Assembly (NCBI GenBank): GCA_023445495.1
Contig: JAEXLC010000223.1
Coordinates: 14,338 to 78,337, forward strand
Origin: Pseudomonadota bacterium
GTDB taxonomy: Bacteria > Pseudomonadota > Alphaproteobacteria > Sphingomonadales > Sphingomonadaceae
Direction: 5' to 3'
Length of the DNA stretch: 64,000 nucleotides
This document shows positions 35,177 to 43,812 of the stretch, piece by piece (within the stretch, counting starts at the first letter, position 1; each line of letters opens with the position of its first letter). The position numbers and the translations under genes are program-made. Below the pieces are notes generated by a model, which searched no databases, was not told the DNA's origin, and saw only the letters and a list, made by a program, of their open reading frames with translations.

Positions 35177-36264
35177 TGACGCCGCGCCACTCCTTCGTCG
35201 GAACCTTTTCAAGGCTTCCGATCGTCCGAAGCCCGTGGTCCCGCCGCGCGGTGTTCGCCGCCCTGATCGCAATCTGCGCGGTCCTGACCCTGTTCCCGGA
35301 GAAGTATCGTGCGGCGGCAACGCTGACGCCGACCGATCCGGGCACGCTGGGCCTTGGCGGCACGCTGGGCCAGCTCGGCGCCGTCAGCAGCCTCTTCGGC
35401 AGCCAGGCGGCGGTCGAGGTCAGCCTCAAGGTCGCGCGCAGCGAATATGTCCGCTCGCGCGTCGCTGCCGAGCTCAACCTGGAAAAGCGCCTCAAGAAGT
35501 CGCCGGTGGAAACCCATCGCTGGCTCGATAACCATGTGGACATCCGCGCACTTCGCGGCAGCATCATCGAGTTCGCGGTCAAGGACCGCGATCCCGAGTT
35601 CGCCCGTGAGCTTGTCGGTGCCTATGGCACTGCCGTGAGCAACCAGCTTGCGGTCATCTCGCGCAACCAGACCGCCCAGAAGCGCAAGATCCTGGTCGAG
35701 ATGGTGGACAGCGCCAGCGAGCGCCTGGCGCGCGCGCAGAGCGCCTATGACAGCTTCCGTCTCCAGACGCGCTACACCGCGCCGCAGTCAGCCATCTACG
35801 CGCTGGGCGACCGCGTTCCCCAGCTCGAGGCGGCGATCCGCCTGAAGGAAATCGACCTGGCCACGCTGCGCCAGTTCGCCACCGACGAGAACATCAAGGT
35901 GCGCCAGGCGCTTGCCGAGATCGGCGTCCTGCAGTCGCAGCTAGCCCAGGCGCGCTCGACCTCGGGTGATCAGAACGCCTCGGTCGGCCGCGTGGTCGGC
36001 CAGACGACCCAGATCGACAAGCTCCGCCGCGAGCTCGACCTGTCCCAGGGCCTGTACGACACCTACAAGCGCTACCTGCAGGGCACCTCGGTCGAGGACC
36101 TGACCTCGTCGGCCAATGTCCGCATCCTGGAGCCGCCGTTCATCGACAGCGCGCGCCAGTTCAACGTCCTGCCGCTGGCACTGGGCCTCACCCTGCTGCT
36201 GCTGTGGATCGCGATCGAATTCTACCGGATTCGTCCGCCCGTGCTCGATCGGGTGCCGGCGTGA
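35176..36264 (+). CDS. Wzz/GumC-type chain-length determinant (co-polymerase)
   Basis: A 362-residue inner-membrane protein with an N-terminal transmembrane segment (about 26-42), a long periplasmic coiled-coil region (about 170-310) and a C-terminal segment (about 335-355) followed by RIRPP. This is the Wzz architecture. There is no fused or adjacent tyrosine kinase, so it is a type-1 or GumC-like co-polymerase. It partners with the Wza-like protein, whose stop overlaps its start by one base (TGATG). Confidence 0.88.
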   Translation: MTPRHSFVGTFSRLPIVRSPWSRRAVFAALIAICAVLTLFPEKYRAAATLTPTDPGTLGLGGTLGQLGAVSSLFGSQAAVEVSLKVARSEYVRSRVAAELNLEKRLKKSPVETHRWLDNHVDIRALRGSIIEFAVKDRDPEFARELVGAYGTAVSNQLAVISRNQTAQKRKILVEMVDSASERLARAQSAYDSFRLQTRYTAPQSAIYALGDRVPQLEAAIRLKEIDLATLRQFATDENIKVRQALAEIGVLQSQLAQARSTSGDQNASVGRVVGQTTQIDKLRRELDLSQGLYDTYKRYLQGTSVEDLTSSANVRILEPPFIDSARQFNVLPLALGLTLLLLWIAIEFYRIRPPVLDRVPA

Positions 36265-37220
36265 GCCAGCTCGAACGCGAGACCGGCCGCCCGGATCTTT
36301 CGGTCGTCATTCCTTGCTACAACGAGGAAGAGAATGCCGAGGCGATCTGCGCGGCCGTGATCGCCGAACTTGAGCCGCTCGACCTCAAGTTCGACATCAT
36401 CATGATCGACAATGCCTCGACCGATCGCACGGTCGAGATCATCCGCGGCATCTGCGCGCGTGACCCGCGGGTGCGGCTGATCGTCAACACCCGCAATTTC
36501 GGCCAGATGCGCTCGCCCACGCACGGCATCTACCAGGCGCGCGGGCGCGCGGTCGTCGGCATGTGCGCGGATTTCCAGGATCCCCCCGCCCTGCTACCCG
36601 AGTTCGTCGCGCGCTGGCGCGCCGGCGCGGACATCGTGCTCGGCGTGCGCCAGGGCGAGGATACCACCGGCCCGGTGCTGCGCGCCACGCGCGAGCTCTC
36701 CTATTGGGCCGCGCGCAATTTCGGCGACTATCCCATCCTTCCCGGCGCGACCGGCTTCGGCCTCTACGATGCCCGGGTCGTCGCGGCGACGCGCAAGCTG
36801 GCCGAGCCCGAGCCCTTTTTCCGCGGCATGCTGGTCGAGACCGGCTATCGCCTCGAGACCATCGCCTATCCGCGCCCGCCCCGTGCCGCCGGCAAGTCGA
36901 AGAACAACGTCTTCGCGCTGTTCGATTTCGCGATGTCGGCGCTGGCCGGCTCGTCGAAGCGGCTGCTGCGCGTGCCGATCTATATCGGCGCGTTCGGCGC
37001 ACTGATGGCGGTCGTGATGCTGTTCGGCGGCACGCTTGCCTTCTTCTTCGGTCGCCCGATCGCCGGCTGGTTCATCGCCGCCGTCGTCCAGGCCGAGTTC
37101 GCGCTGCTGTTCGGCTTTCTGGGCCTGCTCGGCGACAATGTCCGCATCATCTCCGAACGGACGCGCGGCACGCCGCTCGTGCTCGAGCATGAGCGGGTGA
37201 ACTTCCCGCCGGATTATTGA
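36261..37220 (+). CDS. GtrB/DPM1-like family 2 glycosyltransferase
   Basis: A 319-residue GT2 enzyme with the N-terminal GT-A domain SVVIPCYNEEENAE, IIMIDNASTDRT and the acidic CADFQDPP, and two C-terminal membrane segments (about 235-300), as in polyprenyl-phosphate sugar transferases GtrB/ArnC. Starts with GTG overlapping the wzz stop. Would load a sugar onto undecaprenyl phosphate in the cytoplasmic leaflet; GtrA follows. Confidence 0.92.
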   Translation: MSQLERETGRPDLSVVIPCYNEEENAEAICAAVIAELEPLDLKFDIIMIDNASTDRTVEIIRGICARDPRVRLIVNTRNFGQMRSPTHGIYQARGRAVVGMCADFQDPPALLPEFVARWRAGADIVLGVRQGEDTTGPVLRATRELSYWAARNFGDYPILPGATGFGLYDARVVAATRKLAEPEPFFRGMLVETGYRLETIAYPRPPRAAGKSKNNVFALFDFAMSALAGSSKRLLRVPIYIGAFGALMAVVMLFGGTLAFFFGRPIAGWFIAAVVQAEFALLFGFLGLLGDNVRIISERTRGTPLVLEHERVNFPPDY

Positions 37221-37222
37221 CC

Positions 37223-37606
37223 ATGCGCCTCTCCCGGGAACGCCTGATCGAGCTGTGGCGCTACTACCAGGCCGGCATCGTCAACACGGTGTTCGGCCTG
37301 GCGCTCTATTCGCTGCTCGTCTGGCTCGGCCTCAACCTCTTCGTCGCGCAGCTCGTCGCGCACCTGATCGGCATGGCGTTCAACTATCTGAGCTACAGCC
37401 GCCACGTCTTCCGTGACGCAGGGCCGGCCAAGGCACGCTTCGTCCTGTCCTATGCCGTGAACTATGTCCTGGGCCTGGCGACGCTGGCGACCGTCTCGCT
37501 GTTCATCGCTTCCCCCTATATCGCCGGCATCGTCACGGCATTCCTGGTGTCGGTGATCAACTATTTCGCCCTGAAGCATTTCGTGTTCACGGCCGCCAAG
37601 GGATGA
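37223..37606 (+). CDS. GtrA-family membrane protein (putative lipid-sugar flippase)
   Basis: A 127-residue protein with four membrane helices. The typical GtrA pattern is RYYQAGIVNTVFGLALY, FNYLSYSRHVF and NYFALKHFVF. The ATG at 37223 is 2 bp after the GT2 stop. GtrA proteins are thought to flip undecaprenyl-phosphate sugars to the periplasm for GT-C enzymes, which fits the genes on both sides. Confidence 0.88.
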   Translation: MRLSRERLIELWRYYQAGIVNTVFGLALYSLLVWLGLNLFVAQLVAHLIGMAFNYLSYSRHVFRDAGPAKARFVLSYAVNYVLGLATLATVSLFIASPYIAGIVTAFLVSVINYFALKHFVFTAAKG

Positions 37607-38937
37607 GCATGGTGCGCGCGCTTTGGCGACAGGGTCGCTGGTTCGAATACCTCATGGCATTCGCGGTGCTCGCGCTGATCGTGCGCGCAATGTACTGGCT
37701 CTACACCTATGGGTACTTCCCGCAGCCCTTCTTCTACGAAGCCAGCGACACCTATATGGACTGGTTCAACACCGCCTATTGGGCACATGCGGGCGGTGCG
37801 TACGATGTCTGGCTGACGATCTATCCGCCACTCTCCTTCGTCGTCCTGAAGTTTCTCGGCAACCCGGCCTGCTATGTCGCCGAAGGCCTGGAGACGCGGG
37901 ACTGCGACTGGATGGGGATCGTCGCGTTCCACGCCTTCTTCGTGGTCAACATCGTGTTGACGGCATGGACCTTCTTCAAGATGGACCGCCGCACCTCCGT
38001 GCCGCGTGCGATCGCGCTTTCCGCGGGCATGCCGATGCTCTGCGCCCTCGAGCGCGGCAACGTCCTCCTCATGTGCTACACTGCGATGATCCTCGCCTAT
38101 GGCCCGATCATCCGCTCGGCCCGGTGGCGCTGGCTGTTCGCGGGCATCGCCGTGAACTTCAAGGTCTATCTGATCGGCGCCGTCGTCGCCCAGTTGCTCA
38201 AGCGCCGCTGGCTGTGGTGCGAGGGTGCGCTGATCGCCACCGTCCTCGTCTATCTGGTGAGCTACGGCCTGTACGGCGAAGGCACGCCGGCGCAGATCTA
38301 CCGCAACATCACCGACTATTCCTCGGGCTTCGTCGCCTCGCGGGTGCTCGATGTGTGGTTCGGCGTCACCTATCAGCCGGTGATCTCGCTGCTCCAGGGC
38401 AACGGCTTTCCGATCACGCAATATCTCGGCTCGGACATTCCCGAGCTCGGCCTGGTCCTGCTGCCGCTCTTCACCCGGCTCGGCCAGGTGTCGATCGTGC
38501 TCGCCGCCGCCGCGACCTGGCTGCGCCCCGGCGTGGTGCCGACGCATCGCCTCGCCTTTTTCGGCGTGGTGATCGCGCTGATCAGCTCGGAAGCCGGCGG
38601 CTATACCGAGATCATGGTGATCCTGCTGACCTTCATGGAGAAGTGGCGCGGGATCGCCCGGCCGATCGCGATCATCGCTGCCTATATCCTGTGCCTGCCG
38701 GCCGATATCCCGATCGGCGCCATCCCGCCCTTCGTGACCGACGGCTATATGGTCGGGCACTCGGTCGAGGTGCACTTCGACGTGGGCCTGGGCATGTTCG
38801 TGCGCCCCGGCCTGGTCATCCTGACCGCGATCTGCATCTCGGCGTCGACGCTGCATGACGTCTGGCGCGACATCCGGGCCCGGGGATGGGCCGAGGGCGG
38901 CTCGCCCCTGAAACCCTGGCTCCGGCCGGCGCAATGA
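37603..38937 (+). CDS. polytopic membrane protein, GT87/GT-C-like
   Basis: A 444-residue protein with about ten hydrophobic segments. An acidic loop after TM1 (EASDTYMDWFNTAYW) resembles the first periplasmic loop of GT-C glycosyltransferases, in particular the GT87 / DUF2029 group, and YPPLSFVVL follows as in that group. It overlaps gtrA by 4 bp (ATGA). Likely transfers a lipid-linked sugar to a periplasmic acceptor. A Wzy-type polymerase is an alternative. Confidence 0.7.
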   Translation: MSMVRALWRQGRWFEYLMAFAVLALIVRAMYWLYTYGYFPQPFFYEASDTYMDWFNTAYWAHAGGAYDVWLTIYPPLSFVVLKFLGNPACYVAEGLETRDCDWMGIVAFHAFFVVNIVLTAWTFFKMDRRTSVPRAIALSAGMPMLCALERGNVLLMCYTAMILAYGPIIRSARWRWLFAGIAVNFKVYLIGAVVAQLLKRRWLWCEGALIATVLVYLVSYGLYGEGTPAQIYRNITDYSSGFVASRVLDVWFGVTYQPVISLLQGNGFPITQYLGSDIPELGLVLLPLFTRLGQVSIVLAAAATWLRPGVVPTHRLAFFGVVIALISSEAGGYTEIMVILLTFMEKWRGIARPIAIIAAYILCLPADIPIGAIPPFVTDGYMVGHSVEVHFDVGLGMFVRPGLVILTAICISASTLHDVWRDIRARGWAEGGSPLKPWLRPAQ

Positions 38938-40595
38938 CGGCAGGGATCACGCGTCGCGCGCTGTTGCCCGCGACGGTGGGTCTCGCCGGAGCGACGTTGT
39001 TGCCGGCACAGGCAGGGGCGCAGAGCCTCGCCGATGCTCCCGGCACCGTGCTGAAGCCGGGCATCCACCGGCTTACCGCCAACACGGTGATCAAGGGCGA
39101 CCTGCTGGTCGAGCCCGGCGCCGTGCTGGAGGTGCCCAAAGGCTGCACGCTCACCCTGCTCGGCGGCCTCGTCGCCCCGATCGCGCCGATCTTCACCGGC
39201 CCCGGGCTGGTCGATCTCAACCGCAGCCGGCTGGCCTGGGCACATCCCGAATGGTGGGGTGCGGCTCCGGGTGACGGCGCGAGGGACAGCCTGGCCGCGC
39301 TGCGCGCCTGCATGCGCGCGCACCCCGCGATGCAGCTGCTGGCCGCCGATTACTACCTGTCGGACACGCTGGTGGTCGATCGCCCGTTCAGCCGCATCGC
39401 CGGTGCAGGCTTTCGCGGCACAGAGGGTGGACGCGGCACGCGCCTCGTCGTCACCAGCGGCACGGCGGACGTGCTGCACGTCGGCCCCGCCGAGAAGCCG
39501 CCGACCGTCAACGATTTCGCGCAGAATATCGAGATCCGCGGGCTGGCGCTCTGTCGCTCCAGGCCGGTCGAGCATCGCGGCGACACCGCGCCCGCCGGCC
39601 TGCGCGCCCAGTTCCTGCTGTTCGCCCATTTCGAGCAGGTCAGCGCGTTCGAGCATGGCAATGGCTTCGTCGCACGCGGCCTTGTCCGCAGCACGATGCG
39701 CGATTGCATCGCCTTCCGCTCGCTGCCCGGCAGCCGGCCGGGCCAGCCCTATCGTGGCTTCGTGCTGGACGGGACCGGCGAGATCGGCCTCGCCGGCGGC
39801 AATGCCTCGCTCTACCTGGACATGTGCAACGCCACGATCGGCGGCGAGCCGGCGATTTCGGACGGCGTCGGCCTGCTGCTCCAGGGCGCCTTCGCCGACA
39901 GCTTCGTGACCGACTTCGAATCGACCGCGCTGGAGACCGGGATCCGCATCGACGGCATGACCGGTGCGATCGGCGCCCGCGCCCGCAACGGCCATGTGAA
40001 TCTGCACCTGCGCATGCCGATCGTCGATCAATGCGGCGGCATCGGCATCCATGTCCGCGACACCGGCCCGCACACGCTGATCGACCTGAGCGATCCCTAT
40101 GTCGCGGTCGCGCCCTCGGGCAGGGCGGCGATGCAGGTCGAGACGATGCGCGGAGCATTGAGCATGGCCGGCGGCCAGTTCGTCGGCAACAGCAATGCCG
40201 CAGCGGGCGGCAAGGCGGCGGGGCTGGTCGCGCGCGACAGCCAAGGGCTCCAGCTGCACGGCCTCAAGATCCTCGAGCATGCCCAGCCTGCAGCGCTGGA
40301 GCGCTGCACCGGCTTCGCCCTGCAGCTTCTCGTCGCCAACCCGACTTCGCGCCCGCGCGGTCCTGCCGTTCGCCTGCGCGACTGCACCGCGGGCCGGCTG
40401 GCCGCCATCCTGTCGGCCGGCGGCGATGCCTTCACCGCCGGAATCGCGGTGGAAGGCACCGCCGAGCGCATCGCCCTCGATGTCACCGGCATCGCCCCCG
40501 AAGCAGTTGGCGGTTCCGCCAATCGCGCCTGGATCGCGGGACGCAGCGTCGCTGCCCCGTTCCGCGACGCAAGAATTACGATAGAGGGCGCCTGA
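38934..40595 (+). CDS. exported parallel beta-helix protein (pectate-lyase-like fold)
   Basis: A 553-residue protein with an N-terminal twin-arginine-like signal (TRRALLPATVGLAGAT...AGAQ). The rest shows many short hydrophobic/Gly/Asn turns and a segment ending RIAGAGFRG, the pattern of pectate-lyase-3/tailspike-type beta helices. No catalytic residues can be assigned. The start overlaps the preceding stop (ATGA) and the gene lies between two GT-C-like genes, so it probably trims or modifies the polymer made by this operon. Confidence 0.65.
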   Translation: MTAGITRRALLPATVGLAGATLLPAQAGAQSLADAPGTVLKPGIHRLTANTVIKGDLLVEPGAVLEVPKGCTLTLLGGLVAPIAPIFTGPGLVDLNRSRLAWAHPEWWGAAPGDGARDSLAALRACMRAHPAMQLLAADYYLSDTLVVDRPFSRIAGAGFRGTEGGRGTRLVVTSGTADVLHVGPAEKPPTVNDFAQNIEIRGLALCRSRPVEHRGDTAPAGLRAQFLLFAHFEQVSAFEHGNGFVARGLVRSTMRDCIAFRSLPGSRPGQPYRGFVLDGTGEIGLAGGNASLYLDMCNATIGGEPAISDGVGLLLQGAFADSFVTDFESTALETGIRIDGMTGAIGARARNGHVNLHLRMPIVDQCGGIGIHVRDTGPHTLIDLSDPYVAVAPSGRAAMQVETMRGALSMAGGQFVGNSNAAAGGKAAGLVARDSQGLQLHGLKILEHAQPAALERCTGFALQLLVANPTSRPRGPAVRLRDCTAGRLAAILSAGGDAFTAGIAVEGTAERIALDVTGIAPEAVGGSANRAWIAGRSVAAPFRDARITIEGA

Positions 40596-42229
40596 TGCGT
40601 CTCATGATTGGCAAGTATCGCTGGATGCTGCTGGCGATCATCGCCATCGCATTCTATCTGCGCGTCTCCAGCATCGCCTTCGGGCTGCCGGGATTGAACG
40701 ATCCCGACGAGATGATGTTCGAGCTCGGCGCCATCCGCATGCTGCGCGGGCCGACGCTCGATCCGGGCTGGTTCGGCCACCCGGCCACCACCACCATGTA
40801 CGTGCTGGCGCTCGTCAATATCGGCGTACTGGCCTTTGCCTTGCTGACCGGCGTCGCGAGTTCGGCCGGCAAGTTTGTCGAGCTGATCTACGTCGATCCC
40901 AGCTGGATGATCCTGCCCGGCCGCATCGCCATGATGCTGTTCGCGCTGGGTACCATCTGGATGAGCTGGCGGCTTGCATCCCGTTTCTTCGGCCCTTCCG
41001 CCGGTCTGGTTGCTGCGCTGCTGATCGCGGTCGACCCCGTGCACATCGCCTGGTCGCAGGTGATCCGGTCGGACATCATGGCCTGCTTCTTCATGCTGCT
41101 GTGCCTGCAGGCCTGTTGCGACATTGCCGAGAACGGGCGCTGGCGCAGCTATCTGCGCGCCGCATTCTGGCTCGGCGTCGCCATCGCGACGAAATGGCCC
41201 TTTGCTCTGACTGCCATCGCCATCGCCGGCGCCACCCTTCTTGCGGTCCGGACGAATGTCCTGCCCGTGCGCACCGCGATCACCCGGCTTGCCGCCAGCG
41301 GCGCGGCGGCGATCGGCTTCCTGCTGCTCGTCTCACCCTATCTGCTGCTCAACTACTCTACGGTGGTGCGCAATCTCCGGGGCGAGAGCCAGCCGCATCA
41401 CCTCGGCGCGACCGGCGGCGACTTCCTCCACAATTTCTGGTGGTATCTCTCCGGCCCGATCGCGACCGGCCTCGGCATCGTCGGGCTCGTTCTGCTCCTG
41501 CTCGGCGTCGTGCGCCTGCCGCGGCATCGCCTGCCGCTCTTCATTCTAGCGCCGCTGGGCCTCGCCTTTGTGCTGCTGTTCTGCGGGCAGCAACTGGTCT
41601 GGGATCGCTGGGCACTGCCGGTGCTGCTGATCGGCGCGATCCTCGCCGGCGGAGGATGGGTCGTGCTGCAGGCGATCCTGCACCGCACGCTCCCGGCGCC
41701 CGCGGCACGGACAGCGGTAACGCTCGCCGTGGCGCTCGCCGCCGTGCTGCCGCTTGGATTGCGCGCCTGGACCGATGGCGTCGAGCGCACGCACGACACC
41801 CGCCAGCAAGCCTCCGCCTGGGCGCGTCAGCATATCCCGCGGGACGCCACCATCCTGATCGAGCACTTCGCCTACGACCTGGTAAGCGCGCCGCAGCATT
41901 TCCTGTTCCCACTGGCCGACGCCGGCTGCGTGGATCCGCGTGGACTGGTCCGCGGGACGATCCCCTATTCCGTGATCGACCGGGCTCGCGGCAGCCGCTC
42001 CAACCTGGACTATGGCACGCTCCCGCCGGACAAAGCCGCTCTCTGCATTCCCGACTTTGCGATCCTCACCCAATATGATCGCTACCGGGCCGAGCGCACG
42101 ACCTTCCCGAACGAATATGCCACCTATCAGCGGCTGATCGCGCGCGGACGCATCGTCGCGACCTTCGCTCCGAGCCCGGGCCGGCATGGCGGCCCCATCG
42201 TGCGGATCGTGGAACTGCGCAAACCCTAG
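40595..42229 (+). CDS. GT-C membrane glycosyltransferase (PMT/ArnT-like)
   Basis: A 544-residue protein with about 10-12 membrane segments and a periplasmic C-terminal domain of about 150 residues. The acidic motif NDPDEMMFE in the first external loop is typical of dolichyl/undecaprenyl-phosphate-sugar-dependent enzymes (GT39/GT83). Start overlaps the beta-helix stop (TGATG). Acceptor unknown. It ends in a CTAG shared with the stop of the convergent comM. Confidence 0.82.
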   Translation: MRLMIGKYRWMLLAIIAIAFYLRVSSIAFGLPGLNDPDEMMFELGAIRMLRGPTLDPGWFGHPATTTMYVLALVNIGVLAFALLTGVASSAGKFVELIYVDPSWMILPGRIAMMLFALGTIWMSWRLASRFFGPSAGLVAALLIAVDPVHIAWSQVIRSDIMACFFMLLCLQACCDIAENGRWRSYLRAAFWLGVAIATKWPFALTAIAIAGATLLAVRTNVLPVRTAITRLAASGAAAIGFLLLVSPYLLLNYSTVVRNLRGESQPHHLGATGGDFLHNFWWYLSGPIATGLGIVGLVLLLLGVVRLPRHRLPLFILAPLGLAFVLLFCGQQLVWDRWALPVLLIGAILAGGGWVVLQAILHRTLPAPAARTAVTLAVALAAVLPLGLRAWTDGVERTHDTRQQASAWARQHIPRDATILIEHFAYDLVSAPQHFLFPLADAGCVDPRGLVRGTIPYSVIDRARGSRSNLDYGTLPPDKAALCIPDFAILTQYDRYRAERTTFPNEYATYQRLIARGRIVATFAPSPGRHGGPIVRIVELRKP

Positions 42230-43734
42230 CTGCGCGGGGCCTGGCGGCGATAGCTCAGCGCTTCGGCGACATGGATCCTGCCGACGTCGCCTGCCCCCGC
42301 CAGGTCCGCAATCGTGCGCGCGACCCGCAGCACCCGCGTATAGCCCCGCGCCGATAGCCGCATCGCCTCGGCAGCCTGCGCCAGCAGCTTGCGGCCCGGC
42401 TCGTCGGGCGTGGCGTGGCCGGTGAGCAGTTCGCCATCCGCCTCGGCGTTGGTCCGTGCGGGCACGTCGCGATATCGCGCCGCCTGCACCGCCCGTGCCT
42501 CCGCCACCCGCACCGCCACCTCCGCGGAACGCTCCGCCGGCCGGTCCAGCACCAGGTCCGCCGCCGTCACCGGCTGCACATCGACATGCAGGTCGATCCG
42601 GTCGAGCAGCGGGCCGGATACCTTGGCCTGGTAATCCGCCGCGCAGCGCGGCGCCCGCGCACAGGCGAGCGCCGGATCGCCCAGGTGCCCGCACCGGCAC
42701 GGGTTCATCGCCGCGACCAGCTGGACGCGCGCCGGGAAGGTCACATGCGCATTGGCCCGCGCTACGCTCACCACCCCCGCCTCGATCGGCTGCCGGAGCG
42801 AATCGAGCACCGCGCGCTGGAACTCGGGCAGCTCGTCGAGGAACAGCACGCCCAGATGCGCGAGGCTCACCTCGCCAGGCTTCACCCTGAGCCCGCCACC
42901 GGTCAGCGCCGCCATCGAGGCGGAGTGATGCGGCGAGCGGAATGGCCGCGTCCGGGTCAGCCGCCCGCCCTGCAGCGTGCCGGCGACCGAGGCGACCATC
43001 GACACCTCCAGCGCCTCGCCCGCGTCCAGCGGCGGCAATATGCCCGGCAGGCACGATGCCAGCAGCGACTTGCCCGCGCCGGGCGGGCCGCACATCAGCA
43101 GATTATGCCCGCCGGCCGCCGCGATCTCGAGCGCGCGGCGCGCCGTCTCCTGCCCCTTCACCTGCGCGAGGTCCGGGCCGGGCACCGGCGGATCGACGGT
43201 TCCCGCCTCGGCCGCGGGCAGCAGCTGGTGGCCCTTGAAATGGTTGAGCAGCGCGATCAGGTCCGGCGCGGCGATCACTTCCACCTGCCCCGCCCAGCTC
43301 GCCTCGGGTCCTTGCGCGGCGGGGCAGACCAGCCCCTTGCCCGTCTCCGCCGCATGGAGCGCGGCGAGCAGCACCCCGGGGCTCGGCGCGATCCGCCCGT
43401 CCAGCGCCAGCTCGCCGACCACGACATAACCCGACAGCATCTCGGCATCGACCACGCCCATCGCCCCCAGCAGCGCCAGCGCCACGGCCAGGTCGAAATG
43501 CGAGCCTTCCTTGGGCAGGTCGGCAGGCGAGAGGTTGAGGATGATGTGCTTGGGCGGCAGCGCCAGCCCGATCGCGGCCATCGCCGCGCGCACGCGCTCG
43601 CGGCTTTCCGCCACGGCCTTGTCGGGCAGGCCGACGACCACGAACTTGGGCAGGCCGGCGACGAGGTTGCACTGCACCTCCACCGCCCGGGCCTCCAGCC
43701 CCAGATAGGCAACCGTCGAAACGCTCGCGACCAA
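42226..43734 (-). CDS. comM: YifB/ComM-family Mg-chelatase-like ATPase
   Basis: A 502-residue AAA+ protein; ComM homologues promote branch migration of the recombination intermediate during natural transformation. An N-terminal Lon-protease-like domain (VVGLPDKAVAESRERV) is followed by Walker A GPPGAGKS and Walker B VLFLDELPEF, then a zinc-like segment (MNPCRCGHLGDPALAC). The TTG at 43734 has GGGGGAGG five bases upstream and gives the family's usual N-terminus VASVSTVAYLGLEA; codons further upstream are not conserved-looking. Confidence 0.93.
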   Translation of the reverse strand: MVASVSTVAYLGLEARAVEVQCNLVAGLPKFVVVGLPDKAVAESRERVRAAMAAIGLALPPKHIILNLSPADLPKEGSHFDLAVALALLGAMGVVDAEMLSGYVVVGELALDGRIAPSPGVLLAALHAAETGKGLVCPAAQGPEASWAGQVEVIAAPDLIALLNHFKGHQLLPAAEAGTVDPPVPGPDLAQVKGQETARRALEIAAAGGHNLLMCGPPGAGKSLLASCLPGILPPLDAGEALEVSMVASVAGTLQGGRLTRTRPFRSPHHSASMAALTGGGLRVKPGEVSLAHLGVLFLDELPEFQRAVLDSLRQPIEAGVVSVARANAHVTFPARVQLVAAMNPCRCGHLGDPALACARAPRCAADYQAKVSGPLLDRIDLHVDVQPVTAADLVLDRPAERSAEVAVRVAEARAVQAARYRDVPARTNAEADGELLTGHATPDEPGRKLLAQAAEAMRLSARGYTRVLRVARTIADLAGAGDVGRIHVAEALSYRRQAPRS

Positions 43735-43812
43735 GCCCGCCTCCCCCGACCGTGCCGCACGATAGCCGCAGCACGGCCGGATGCGCGCCGGGATGCGGCC
43801 GGAACGGATCAA

